A stretch of 64,000 nt of DNA from UBA11051 sp964390495 (GCA_964390495.1 CAYMIN010000019.1:14213-78212); one strand, 5' to 3'; positions 44,985 through 53,382 are shown, counted from the stretch's first letter. Notes: a model not told the origin generated them from the letters alone. Made by a program: numbers and translations.

Positions 44985-46547
44985 ATGATGACGCGAATCG
45001 AGACCTTCGTGCCGATAGTGCTCTCAGCCGTGGTGCTGCTGTGCGCTCACAGTTGCACCGCCGATGTACCAGCCGCGACAGCCGCCGTGGTGGTGGAGTA
45101 TGAGCCTACCGAGTTTGTGCCATTGACGCTCAGGCCACACGGCAAACAGGGCTTCAATCTGCTGCCGCCGGGAGAGCTGGAGCGCACGCCCCGCGATTAT
45201 GTCAAGGTCAGCGCCACCGTCAAGGCGACTGGCGATTGTTCCGTGGAGCTGGCTCTGGTGGACATTCTGAACCGCGAGCACCGCAGTTCCGTGGTCAAGC
45301 CGACAGCCGGCCAGGAGACCGACATCAGCGTCCAGATTCAGCAACTCGACCGCCCCATCGCGATGCTACGGACGGTGCGCCTGTACGCGGAGGGAGAACT
45401 CGTGGAGGTGCTAGGGCTAAAGTTCTACTGCGCGGTTGAGAAGCTGCCAGAGCCGGATGTCACCGTAGCAGGGCCACCGGATGACACCTCGATTCAAGCG
45501 GCGCTCAACTTCCTGGGCGAAGCCGGCGGCGTAGTCTATATCCCGGCCGGAACTTACCTCATCAATGACCAAGTCACCGTACCATGCGATAACGTCACGA
45601 TCTACGGCGACGGGGATGCCACCATCATCAAGGCCACCTGGTATCAGGCCAAACCGATGTTCGTGCTGAGCGAGAAAAAGGATGTGCGGATAACGCGCCT
45701 GCTGTTTCGCGGCTGGCCGGAGACGGGCTTCCGAGGCTACAGTGAGGCCCAGCATGCCGAGAAACCGGAAGACGCGGGCCGAACTGATAACGTGATGACG
45801 CGGGCGATAGACCTCGTCAACTGCGAAAACATCCGCGTAGATCACTGCGTACTCGAGCTGTTCGGCCACGCGGGTCTCATCGTCCGTGGGAAAAAGGCGG
45901 TGTGCGTTGACCACTGCTTCTTCCAGAAGAACTTCCGCTACGGGTACGGCTACGGCGTGGTGCCCTGCGCCACCAAGGAGTGCTATATCGAGGATAATAA
46001 CTTCGAGAATCATCGCCACGGAGTGGCCGGCGGCAGGAACACAATGGCCTCTTACATCTGCCGCTTCAACCGCTTCGTCAAGGACACCAAAGCGGTTCCG
46101 GAAACCGGCTGGAAGCAAGTCACCTCCCACGAGATTGACGTGCATTCCGGCTGCGGCTGGCTGTACGCGCATGACAACTATGTGGAGATGAAGAACGGGA
46201 TGATGTCTTCGGGAGCCTGTCTGCGCGGCAACCAGGGCTGGGTGTATCGCAACCTGTTCGTCAACTGCAATAGCGGCATCTATGTGTGCGGTGACTCCGG
46301 CGATGTCTGGACCTGGGACAATGAATTCAGCAACTGTCCGAACGAGCAGGTCAACAAGGCCACCGGCACCGTCACCTTCGACACCAAGCCCGACAACTTT
46401 GCGGAGATAGCCTATCCGTATGCGCTGAATCGGATGGGCTGGTGGCCGGGAGCGGAGGCAGGCAGCGCGCAGATAGTCAAAAGCGAGATACCGTTCCCCG
46501 GGCCGGAGCAGGCCCAGGTGCTGCGGCTGGTGGGTGCGGAGGAATAG
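44985..46547 (+). CDS. Secreted beta-helix protein, tandem paralogue 3
   Basis: 520 residues, with a signal peptide (FVPIVLSAVVLLCAHSC) and AAAGGGG upstream. N-terminal sandwich: EFVPLTLRPHGKQGFNLLP and ELERTPRDYVKV. Beta-helix: TSIQAALNFLGEAGGVVYIP, NVTIYGDGDATIIK, IRVDHCVLELFG, YGYGYGVVPCATKECYIED, NNFENHRHGVAGG, GCGWLYAHDNYVEM, DVWTWDNEF and YPYALNRMGWWPGAEAG. Conservation of His, Asp, Cys and Trp positions in all three paralogues argues for a common functional site on one face of the helix, but no catalytic triad can be named. Followed by a family-A repeat. Confidence 0.82.
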   Translation: MMTRIETFVPIVLSAVVLLCAHSCTADVPAATAAVVVEYEPTEFVPLTLRPHGKQGFNLLPPGELERTPRDYVKVSATVKATGDCSVELALVDILNREHRSSVVKPTAGQETDISVQIQQLDRPIAMLRTVRLYAEGELVEVLGLKFYCAVEKLPEPDVTVAGPPDDTSIQAALNFLGEAGGVVYIPAGTYLINDQVTVPCDNVTIYGDGDATIIKATWYQAKPMFVLSEKKDVRITRLLFRGWPETGFRGYSEAQHAEKPEDAGRTDNVMTRAIDLVNCENIRVDHCVLELFGHAGLIVRGKKAVCVDHCFFQKNFRYGYGYGVVPCATKECYIEDNNFENHRHGVAGGRNTMASYICRFNRFVKDTKAVPETGWKQVTSHEIDVHSGCGWLYAHDNYVEMKNGMMSSGACLRGNQGWVYRNLFVNCNSGIYVCGDSGDVWTWDNEFSNCPNEQVNKATGTVTFDTKPDNFAEIAYPYALNRMGWWPGAEAGSAQIVKSEIPFPGPEQAQVLRLVGAEE

Positions 46548-46593
46548 GGTCTGCGGGCCGGGTGCGCCTGCCCCCCTTCGCGAGACGACTGCC

Positions 46594-46663
46594 GTTGTAG
46601 GGGCGCAATTGATTGCGCCTGGCTGTCAGTAGCAAAAAAGGGCGTGATAAATCACGCCCCTAC
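46594..46663. repeat. Dispersed palindromic repeat, family A, copy 2
   Basis: TGTAGGGGCGCAATTGATTG, then CGCC (46602-46619), and GGGCGTGATAAATCACGCCC (46640-46659) with CTAC ending. The same two-palindrome arrangement as 2858-2928, in inverted order. It fills the convergent gap between beta-helix paralogue 3 and hslU, where it could also act as a bidirectional terminator. Confidence 0.8.
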
Positions 46664-46712
46664 GGGGGAAAACCAGACGGCTTCTCCTGTGCGGCCGGCA
46701 CGTGGTGTCAAG

Positions 46713-48134
46713 CTAGAGCATGTAGCGGCTGAGGTCGGAATCCTTGACCAGGTCGGCAAGCTGCGAGGCCACATACTCCCCGTCAATGGTCACGTGTTGG
46801 CCGCTGACCTCCGGGGCGACAAATGAAAGCTCCTCCAGCAAGCGCTCGACCAGGGTGTAGAGCCGGCGGGCGCCGATGTTTTCGGTCTGCTCGTTGACCT
46901 GCTGGGCGAGCTTGGCGATTTCGACAATGGCCTCGTCGGTGAACTCGATCTCCACGCCCTCCGTCTCCAGCAGCGCCGTGTACTGCCTGACCAAGGAGTT
47001 CTCCGGCTCTCGCAGGATCCTCTCGAAGTCCTGCTGAGTGAGACTGTCAAGCTCGACGCGGATCGGGAGACGGCCCTGGAGCTCGGGGATGAGGTCGGAG
47101 GGCTTGGTGATGTGGAAGGCGCCGGCGGCGATGAACAGGACATGGTCGGTGGAGACCGGCCCGTACTTGGTCATCACCGTGCAGCCCTCGACTATCGGCA
47201 GGATGTCGCGCTGGACGCCCTCGCGTGAGACGTCGGGACCGTGGCCGGATTCGCGGCCGGCAATCTTGTCCAACTCATCAAGGAAGACGATGCCATGGTT
47301 CTCGACGCGGTGCACCGCCTCGCGGGCGATGGCATGGGTGTCAATCAGCTTCTCGGCTTCTTGCTGGACGAGAATGGGCCGGGCCTCGGCGACCGTAGTG
47401 CGCTTGGTAGTCGTCTGGCGGGGAAAGAGGTTGCCGAGCATGTCCTGCATGTCGAAGCCCATCTCTTCCATGCCGGCGGCGCTGAAGATCTGTAGATTCT
47501 GGACTTGAGACTGCTCGACTTCGAACTCGATGACCTGGTCTTCCAGCTCGCCGGCGGCCAGCCGCTGGCGGGTGAAATGGCGCACGCGCTCGGCCTGCTC
47601 GCGCTGCTTGCGCTCCAGTTCGTAACGTGCCTCCTGACGCTCGGGGTCCTGGGGCGCCTCCTCGTTGTCGTTGAATAAATCTCCTAACCACGAGGGCCGG
47701 CTGGTCTGCTCCGAGGCTACCGGGGCCAGGGCGTCGAGCAGACGCGCCTCGGCGCGCTTTCTGGCCTCCTCCTCGACTTCCTCGAAGGCTTCCTTCTCGA
47801 CCATGCGATAGCCGATGTCCACCAGGTCGCGGACGATCGACTCAACATCGCGACCCACATATCCGGTTTCAGTAAACTTGCTGGCCTCGACTTTGAGAAA
47901 AGGAGCCTTAACCAGCGCAGAGAGCCGGCGGGCGATCTCGGTCTTGCCGACGCCGGTCGGCCCGATCATAAGGATGTTTTTGGGGATGACCTCGTCGCGC
48001 AACTCTTCGGGTACCTGCTGGCGGCGCACGCGATTGCGGACGGCGATGGCGACGGCGCGCTTGGCCTGGTTCTGACCGACGATGAATCTATCGAGCTGCT
48101 CCACGGTCTCTCGTGGGGTCAAAGCGCTATTCAC
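46713..48134 (-). CDS. hslU: ATP-dependent protease ATPase subunit HslU
   Basis: 473 residues. Start is GTG 48134, overlapping the hslV stop in a GTGA arrangement with GGAGGTG upstream, so translation is coupled. GPTGVGKT is Walker A, TGYVGRDVESIVRDLV contains the pore loop, and FLDELDKIA is Walker B. SREGVQRDILPIVEG and AAGAFHITKPSDLIPELQGR carry sensor and arginine-finger residues. IGARRLYTLVERLLE and the C-terminal SRYML tail dock into HslV. It unfolds proteins for the two-ring HslV peptidase. Last gene of the minus-strand operon. Confidence 0.96.
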   Translation of the reverse strand: MNSALTPRETVEQLDRFIVGQNQAKRAVAIAVRNRVRRQQVPEELRDEVIPKNILMIGPTGVGKTEIARRLSALVKAPFLKVEASKFTETGYVGRDVESIVRDLVDIGYRMVEKEAFEEVEEEARKRAEARLLDALAPVASEQTSRPSWLGDLFNDNEEAPQDPERQEARYELERKQREQAERVRHFTRQRLAAGELEDQVIEFEVEQSQVQNLQIFSAAGMEEMGFDMQDMLGNLFPRQTTTKRTTVAEARPILVQQEAEKLIDTHAIAREAVHRVENHGIVFLDELDKIAGRESGHGPDVSREGVQRDILPIVEGCTVMTKYGPVSTDHVLFIAAGAFHITKPSDLIPELQGRLPIRVELDSLTQQDFERILREPENSLVRQYTALLETEGVEIEFTDEAIVEIAKLAQQVNEQTENIGARRLYTLVERLLEELSFVAPEVSGQHVTIDGEYVASQLADLVKDSDLSRYML

Positions 48135-48682
48135 GACAGCACCTCCACCGCAATCTGATCGTTGGTATAGACACAAAGCTTGGCAGCGATCTTGACGGCT
48201 TCTTCGGCGATCTGCTCGGCGGGCATGTCGGTATGCTTCAGCAGCGCCAGGGCCGCGGCCTGGGCATAGGTCCCGCCGGAGCCGATGCCGATGACATCAT
48301 CATCGGGCACCAGCAGGTCCCCGGTGCCGGAGACCAGCAAGAGGTTCTCGGCATCGCCGACGATCAGCAAAGCCTGCAGTTGACGCAGGACCTTGTCGGT
48401 GCGCCACTGCTTGACTAGCTCGAGACAGGCGCGCGGCAGATTCCCTGAGAACTCGTCAAGCTTGCCCTCGAGGCGCTCAAACAGCGCCAGAGCGTCGGCG
48501 GCGGCTCCCGCATACCCGGCCAGCACCCGGTCTTCATACATGCGCCGCAGCTTGGAGGCGCGATTCTTGAAGATAATCTCACCGATGCTGACCTGACCGT
48601 CGCCGGCCAGCGCCAGCTTGCCGTCGCGGCGCACCGCCACGACGGTTGTGCCCCGTGTCTTGGTCTCCTGTGTATCAGTCAT
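48131..48682 (-). CDS. hslV: ATP-dependent protease peptidase subunit HslV
   Basis: 183 residues from ATG 48682 (AAAGGAGG about 12 bases upstream). The proteasome-type Ntn peptidase begins with TTVVAVRRDGKLALAGDG; cleavage after Gly11 would expose catalytic Thr12. The 11-residue prosegment (MTDTQETKTRG) is longer than the one-residue leader of Escherichia coli HslV, comparable to Thermotoga-type leaders. DWRTD-type QWRTDKVLRQL and GIGSGGTYAQAAALAL are conserved. Its start overlaps the xerC stop by eight bases and its stop overlaps the hslU start, so the three genes are translationally linked. Confidence 0.95.
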   Translation of the reverse strand: MTDTQETKTRGTTVVAVRRDGKLALAGDGQVSIGEIIFKNRASKLRRMYEDRVLAGYAGAAADALALFERLEGKLDEFSGNLPRACLELVKQWRTDKVLRQLQALLIVGDAENLLLVSGTGDLLVPDDDVIGIGSGGTYAQAAALALLKHTDMPAEQIAEEAVKIAAKLCVYTNDQIAVEVLS

Positions 48683-49613
48683 CCTGCTCAGGGCCTCCTT
48701 TGGCGAGCGGATGGGTTTGTGCATAGACAGCCTTCATGCGCCTGGTAGTGACATGAGTATAGACCTCGGTGCTGCGCAGGCTGACATGGCCCAGCAGCTC
48801 CTGGATGGTGCGTAAGTCGGCCCCACCATCGAGCATGTGGGTGGCGAAGGTATGGCGCAAAGCGTGTGGTGAGATGCCACTGCTCACTCCGGCTTGGATG
48901 ATATACTTGTGCACCAGAGGGTAAATGTAGGAGGCGTCTAAGGGCCGGCCGCTTTTCGACAGAAAACAAATTTCCTCCTGCTGGCCATCGCTGCGCTTGC
49001 GCAAGAGCTGGGGCCGAGCACGCTGGAGATAGTCCTGTAGGGCCTGTGCCGCCGGCTCACCGAACAGCACTTCGCGCTGCTTGTCGCCCTTGCCCAAGAC
49101 CCGTATCTGCCGCTGCTGCAGATCAATGTCGGGTAGCTTGATAGCGACCAGCTCAGAGCGGCGTATGCCGGTGGCATAGAGCAGCTCCAGGATCGCGCGG
49201 TCGCGACAACCCAGGGTCGAGTCGCGCTCGGGAGCGGCCAATAAGGCAGCCACCTCCTGCGGGTACAGAAACTCGGGCAAAACATGGTCGAGCTTGGGCA
49301 GGCGCGCCAAAGCCGCCGGATTGGCATCGGCTAGCTCCTCGGCGACCAGAAACCTGAAAAAGCTGCGCAAGGCAGTCAGCTTGCGCGCAATCGAGCGCTT
49401 CTCGTACTTCTGTTGGTGCAGATGAGCGACATACTCCCGAATTGCGCCATAGTCAACCGAGGCGAAGTCGGCACTGTGCTGCTCGTCCCAGATCGCGGCC
49501 AGGAAGTCCATGAACTGCACGGCGTCGTGAGCATAGGCCTCGGCGGTGTGGGCCGATACGCGTCGCGAATTGAGCAAGTACTCGATGAAGGCGTCAATGT
49601 AGGCTGCAGACAT
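48675..49613 (-). CDS. xerC: Tyrosine recombinase XerC
   Basis: 312 residues from ATG 49613. The N-terminal SAM-like core-binding domain (AYIDAFIEYLLNSRRVSAHT) precedes the catalytic domain: ATGIRRSELVAI carries the first Arg, GKGDKQRE the Lys, HALRHTFATHML the His-x-x-Arg, and LGHVSLRSTEVYTHV the His and Tyr nucleophile. It resolves chromosome dimers at dif with XerD. Its location between the TrmFO-like gene and hslV is the classic housekeeping arrangement, not a mobile element. No strong Shine-Dalgarno precedes the ATG. Confidence 0.93.
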   Translation of the reverse strand: MSAAYIDAFIEYLLNSRRVSAHTAEAYAHDAVQFMDFLAAIWDEQHSADFASVDYGAIREYVAHLHQQKYEKRSIARKLTALRSFFRFLVAEELADANPAALARLPKLDHVLPEFLYPQEVAALLAAPERDSTLGCRDRAILELLYATGIRRSELVAIKLPDIDLQQRQIRVLGKGDKQREVLFGEPAAQALQDYLQRARPQLLRKRSDGQQEEICFLSKSGRPLDASYIYPLVHKYIIQAGVSSGISPHALRHTFATHMLDGGADLRTIQELLGHVSLRSTEVYTHVTTRRMKAVYAQTHPLAKGGPEQDD

Positions 49614-49681
49614 TCGGCGTCGTCCCGCACCATATTGTAACACTGCGCAGTGCACGAGTATAGTAATGTCGGCAGAATGGT

Positions 49682-51016
49682 CTAAAGTTCCGCCGGCTTC
49701 AGCTTATTGTGTTCCATAAAGTCGTCGAGGGCGGCGAAGGCCTGCTCGGCCTGGGCGGCTCGTCGCTGCTCTTTGGGAATGTCGCCGGCAATCGCATCCG
49801 CCGGTAACATGCCGAAGTTGACCGCCAGGGGCCGGAAGCTCTCCGGGGCCGCCGTCACCAGCACCCGTGTCATAGCCCCGCAAAGTGCCTCCGCCGGCAG
49901 CATGACAGGCTCCTGATCCTGGAGCCGACGTAGGGCGTTGATGCCGGCAAGCCAGCCGGAAGCCGCCACAGCCGCATACCCCACCACACCGGCAATCGCC
50001 CCGGCGAGCAACAACCCCGGGCGTCGCCTCAGCTCATACGTCGGCTGCAGCAGTGCCGGCGAGTTGATGTACACTGCGCGGTGTAGGCCGCCGTGGCGGA
50101 CGAACTCGGCCCGCTCCAGGCCGGCGACATTGCTGAAGAGGCGCTGTTGCTCAGGCGGCGGCAGGCCGGTGCGCAGGTTGACCGCCCGATAGACCGAATG
50201 CTCCGCGTCATCCGGGCACAGTTGGCAGACGCCAAATGGCTGCTGGTCACTGCCCGGAGGCCTCAGCCCCGCCGGATTGAGCGGCCCGGCAGACAGGGGC
50301 CTGTCGCCCTCTGCCGCGGCGACCTCCAGCGGGAGGTACTGATTCAGAATGTCATCACTACTCAGACCCTCCGGCAAGCCGCTGCCGGCTTTTTCCAGCA
50401 CCGCCAGGAAGCGCTCAAACTGCTGCTCGGTCAGCGCGCAGTTGCGGTAGGCCGGTTGGTCTTCGTCAAAGCGGGCCTGCAGCCACGTCGCTTCAGCGTC
50501 CAGGGAGGCCGCCTCAATCAACGGCTCGGTAGCGCCATAGAAGAAGCAGTACTCCTGGCCCGTGACGCGAAACAGACTGCGGGCCAGCGCCGCAGCGGTC
50601 ATGGGGCCAGTCGCAATCACCGCCGGGCCAGTCAGCGCTACGGTGTCACCCGCTTGCCTGCACAGCTCGATGTCCGGGTGCTGCTGGATCCGTTCAGTGA
50701 CATACTCGGCGAAAGCCAGCCGGTCAACCGTGAGGAGACTGCTGTCCATCAGGCGCGTGGCATCGGCGGCCTGGATGATGAGCGAACCAAGCCGGCGCAG
50801 CTCCGCGATGAGCAGGCCGGTGGCACGATCGGGCCGGTCCAGCCCGAACGATGAGCCGCCGGTCAGTTCGGCCAGCAGCCCGGTCCGGTGCATCGGCGTC
50901 GCAACCTCGGGGCGCATCTCGTACAGGCGCACACGAGCCCCGTGTGTGGCCGCCTGGTAAGCTGCTTCAGCGCCCGCTAAACCGCCGCCGATAATGGTGA
51001 CGTGGTTTTCGGCCAT
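49682..51016 (-). CDS. TrmFO-like FAD-dependent protein lacking both conserved cysteines
   Basis: 444 residues starting at 51016 (MAENHVTIIGGGLAGAEAAY, dinucleotide-binding loop; GGAAAGTG upstream). Overall it aligns along the TrmFO (Gid) family, which methylates U54 of tRNA using methylenetetrahydrofolate and FAD: YEMRPEVATPMHRT, NFGML, HRAVYINSPALLQPTY and ASGWLAGINAL. The family's AELVCSNSLR is here AELTGGSSFG (Cys to Gly), and FEGCMPIEV is LNQYLPLEV (Cys to Tyr). Cys53 and Cys226 (Bacillus subtilis numbering) are needed for catalysis, so this copy is probably inactive as TrmFO or has another role. The reading frame is intact and it keeps its operon position before xerC. Confidence 0.85.
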   Translation of the reverse strand: MAENHVTIIGGGLAGAEAAYQAATHGARVRLYEMRPEVATPMHRTGLLAELTGGSSFGLDRPDRATGLLIAELRRLGSLIIQAADATRLMDSSLLTVDRLAFAEYVTERIQQHPDIELCRQAGDTVALTGPAVIATGPMTAAALARSLFRVTGQEYCFFYGATEPLIEAASLDAEATWLQARFDEDQPAYRNCALTEQQFERFLAVLEKAGSGLPEGLSSDDILNQYLPLEVAAAEGDRPLSAGPLNPAGLRPPGSDQQPFGVCQLCPDDAEHSVYRAVNLRTGLPPPEQQRLFSNVAGLERAEFVRHGGLHRAVYINSPALLQPTYELRRRPGLLLAGAIAGVVGYAAVAASGWLAGINALRRLQDQEPVMLPAEALCGAMTRVLVTAAPESFRPLAVNFGMLPADAIAGDIPKEQRRAAQAEQAFAALDDFMEHNKLKPAEL

Positions 51017-51066
51017 TGGGAGATCACTTTCCGGCATAGGTAACAAGGCGTGACAACGCTCAGAGG

Positions 51067-51288
51067 CTACTGCAGCGCCGCCCACACCGGATGGGTGCGT
51101 TGCCATGCCGAGAGGTCAACCCAGGAGGTATCGAGTGGCTCAAGTTGCAGCGGGGGCGGCGCGGGCTGCCGAACAACGGTCTGCGGCGCATCCCACCACA
51201 AGATGCCGGTCATCAGAAAGACCTGGTGCCAGGCCAGGCCGATCATCAACACCGCCAGCGCCACCAACAGCCATGTGCGGTAAGGCAT
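51067..51288 (-). CDS. Small single-pass membrane protein
   Basis: 73 residues: TWLLVALAVLMIGLAWHQV forms one helix right after MPYR, then a proline-rich extracytoplasmic tail (RQPAPPPLQLEP, then DLSAWQRTHPVWAALQ). AGAGGGAG precedes the ATG. It lies between the zinc-ribbon gene (gap 9 bases) and the TrmFO-like gene (gap 50 bases), consistent with co-transcription. I recognise no family. Confidence 0.6.
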   Translation of the reverse strand: MPYRTWLLVALAVLMIGLAWHQVFLMTGILWWDAPQTVVRQPAPPPLQLEPLDTSWVDLSAWQRTHPVWAALQ

Positions 51289-51297
51289 AGTCTCCCT

Positions 51298-51522
51298 CTA
51301 GCCGTCGCGCTCACGACGCGGCTGCGATTGTCTCTGCATTCGCACAGCGCCGCAGCGGGGGCAGCGGAACTTCCGCTTGTTATGATATGTGCCGCGCAAC
51401 TCCTTCATCTGGGTGCGACACCGATTGCATCTCAAGTCGTGACAACCTTCGACTGTGGAGCCAAGGTGGAATCTCACCAGCCAACCAGGGGAGAAGATGA
51501 AAGGCAGCAGAACTGCGGACAA
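51298..51522 (-). CDS. Small zinc-ribbon protein
   Basis: Up to 74 residues with a TTG start at 51522, which is uncertain; a TTG within DLRC is another possibility. CHDLRCNRCRTQM and FRCPRCGAVRM form two C-x-x-C knuckles 19-20 residues apart, a zinc ribbon, followed by a basic tail (QRQSQPRRERDG). It sits 10 bases after the lytic transglycosylase stop. It may bind nucleic acid or act as a small regulator, but nothing specific can be said. Confidence 0.55.
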   Translation of the reverse strand: MSAVLLPFIFSPGWLVRFHLGSTVEGCHDLRCNRCRTQMKELRGTYHNKRKFRCPRCGAVRMQRQSQPRRERDG

Positions 51523-51532
51523 GGGCAGCCGC

Positions 51533-52666
51533 TCAGGGCATCCCGCTCTGGTACAGCTCCAGGAAGAGGTCGGATACCCTCTTCACGTAGCGCTGAGTCT
51601 CCGAGATGTTGGGGACGCCCCCGGCTCGCTTGACAGCGTTAGGCCCGGCATTATAGCAGGCCAGGCCGAGAATCGTCTGCTCATAGTTGGAGCGGCTCTC
51701 GTAACTGTAAAGCTGCTCGGCAAGGTACTTGAGGCCGCCCATAATGTTCTGCTGGATGTCCCACGGGTCGCTGATGCCGAGAGCCTTGGCCGTGCCAGGC
51801 ATCAACTGGGTCAGGCCCATCGCTCCGGCGTGAGAACGGCAAGTCGGGCTGAAGTCGGACTCGTACTTGATCATGGCAAACGCCAGGCGATGGTCAATGC
51901 CGAACTTGTGCGAATAGTACAAAACGCTTTCGACAATCAGTCTCAACTGCAAATCACTGAGACGGGAGTTTTGCTTTTTGATCCACTCCATCCAGGTGCT
52001 GACCGCGGCCGAGGTCGCCCACTGCGGCATGTCGGGGAAGAGAGTGCCGGGGCGAGCTACAGCCTCGCCCTCCGGCTGCTCAACTTGCTGGCCGGTCGGG
52101 GTCGTCTGCGACGGCTGCCCGGCCGTGGGTTCCTGCTTGATAGGATTCGTGGTACCCTCGGTAGATGGTACGGTGGTCTGCCCACCAGCCGGCGCTATGG
52201 CGGTATTGCGTTCCGCAGCCGGCAGATCGCCACTCAGCACGATCTCGCGCATCTGATAGTGATCCAGCGGTTGCCCATCAGCCGGGAATTCAGCCAGCAC
52301 ATGGACGACATTGCCGATCTGGACCAACGGATGGTCACTGGAGGAGTCAATGAAGACGGCGTATTCGGTGCCCTCCAGGCGCAAGACGAAGCTGAGTTGA
52401 CTGTCGGAGCCGGCGCGGGTGGTGCGGCCCACGATCTTGCCGGCAATCTCGACGACATGACCACGCACCTCGGGCCCCCGGGCCAACAAGGCATCCACCG
52501 TTGCGCCCCTGACGGCCTGCAACTGGCGGCGGGCATCCAGATAACGCGCGGCCGCCACCTCCGGCTTCTCCGAGTAGCTAGCGTCAGCCTGGACCGTCAG
52601 GGCCGGGAGCAAGATCAGGGCTATGGCGGTCAACAAGCCGCACATCCGTAGGCTAGCGGTCATCAT
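51533..52666 (-). CDS. Secreted lytic transglycosylase (SLT domain)
   Basis: 377 residues with a signal peptide (residues 1-28, ending VQADA). Residues about 30-140 form a beta-rich domain (VRGHVVEIAGKIVGRTT, then VLAEFPADGQ) with a low-complexity Thr/Gln/Pro linker at about 150-205. The C-terminal SLT domain has FAMIKYESDFSPTCRSHAGAMGLTQLMPGTA, with the catalytic Glu in MIKYES and the GAMGLTQLMP signature, then NIMGGLKYLAEQL and LACYNAGPNAV. It cleaves glycan strands of peptidoglycan to 1,6-anhydro ends. GGGGAG lies before the start. First gene of the transglycosylase-to-hslU operon. Confidence 0.9.
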   Translation of the reverse strand: MMTASLRMCGLLTAIALILLPALTVQADASYSEKPEVAAARYLDARRQLQAVRGATVDALLARGPEVRGHVVEIAGKIVGRTTRAGSDSQLSFVLRLEGTEYAVFIDSSSDHPLVQIGNVVHVLAEFPADGQPLDHYQMREIVLSGDLPAAERNTAIAPAGGQTTVPSTEGTTNPIKQEPTAGQPSQTTPTGQQVEQPEGEAVARPGTLFPDMPQWATSAAVSTWMEWIKKQNSRLSDLQLRLIVESVLYYSHKFGIDHRLAFAMIKYESDFSPTCRSHAGAMGLTQLMPGTAKALGISDPWDIQQNIMGGLKYLAEQLYSYESRSNYEQTILGLACYNAGPNAVKRAGGVPNISETQRYVKRVSDLFLELYQSGMP

Positions 52667-52816
52667 AGGTCTCCCCCAGCGCGTTGTCCCTGCGTTGTGT
52701 TGGTTACCATGCTACAACCCGGCCCTGAATCTCTAGTCCCGTCGTGCGAATGCCAGAAACGGGCCCCGAGATATGGCCCGGTGCGGGAAAACAGGTGAAG
52801 CCGGTCGGAGATGCGT

Positions 52817-52891
52817 TGGTACGCCCACGGGGAGTCGAACCCCGGCCTACGGGCTGAGAACCCGTTATCCTTACCACTAGACCATGGGCGC
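52817..52891 (-). tRNA. tRNA-Glu (anticodon CTC) with encoded CCA
   Basis: On the minus strand the acceptor GCGCCCA pairs with TGGGCGT (with a G-U at the tip), the anticodon stem is ACGGG/CCCGT with loop TTCTCAG giving CTC, and the T arm is CGGGG-TTCGACT-CCCCG. Discriminator A is followed by an encoded CCA (52817-52819). The D arm (GTCTAGTGGTAAGGAT) is the usual tRNA-Glu form. It reads GAG codons. Confidence 0.95.
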
Positions 52892-53006
52892 ACCGCTCTA
52901 ACGCAAGGAATTATATGCCGAAAAGGTGCCTCTCGTCAAGCCAGGCGGGGTGTCCGCGAGCGTGGAGGAATTGTCGGTAGGACGTGAGCCTCTTGACGAA
53001 CATGGA

Positions 53007-53058
53007 GGACAGCCATCCCTGGCTGTCCAGATCTCGACAGGCACGGATGCCTGTCGTC
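53007..53058. repeat. Dispersed palindromic repeat, family B, copy 3
   Basis: GGACAGCCATCCCTGGCTG (53007 on), then TCC, followed by CGACAGGCACGGATGCCTG and TCG (53035 onward). The same two-part layout as 63917 onward. It lies beside the tRNA-Glu gene. Confidence 0.7.
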
Positions 53059-53075
53059 CAGGGCGGCGCTGTGCT

Positions 53076-53134
53076 GTAGGGGCGCAATCGATTGCGCCCA
53101 CTCAAAAGCGACCTGCAGGGCGTGATAAAATCAC
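53076..53134. repeat. Family-A palindromic repeat, copy 3 (interrupted)
   Basis: TGTAGGGGCGCAATCGATTG, then CGCC (core 53081-53098), is followed by GGGCGTGATAAAATCAC (53118-53134). Its right arm resumes as AAAATCACGCCCCTAC at 53296-53311 after a 161-bp insertion. Confidence 0.8.
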
Positions 53135-53295
53135 GTATCTGTTTAGCGTATCCAGCCAACTAACCTCCGACGCGTGGCTCGGCCTGAGCTTTGTGCTGTT
53201 CCCAAAGCTCAGGTGAGCACTGAGGATGCCAAGCATGCTCAGTTCTCAGCTTCCAGCCTGAGTCACCATCGCCAAGCTCCACGCTAAACACATAC
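53135..53295. mobile_element. 161-bp MITE-like insertion with 8-bp target duplication
   Basis: The left end GTATCTGTTTAGCGTA matches the complement of the right end (GTATGTGTTTAGCGTG) at 14 of 16 positions. AAAATCAC flanks it on both sides (53127-53134 and 53296-53303) as a direct repeat. Removing the insert and one flank restores an unbroken family-A palindrome. It has no coding capacity for a transposase, so it depends on a transposase elsewhere. Internal GAGCTTT/AAAGCTC and CTGAG/CTCAG pairs give additional secondary structure. Confidence 0.8.
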
Positions 53296-53382
53296 AAAAT
53301 CACGCCCCTACAACGGCCACAGGGCGCCTTTTCTGACCTCCCGACAATCTGGCCACGCACCGGCCACGACTGTGGGGAGGCT

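Noticed and set aside
48675..49613. XerC considered as a mobile-element integrase
   Set aside because: It has the housekeeping length and sits in the conserved trmFO-xerC-hslV-hslU order, with no att sites or cargo genes.
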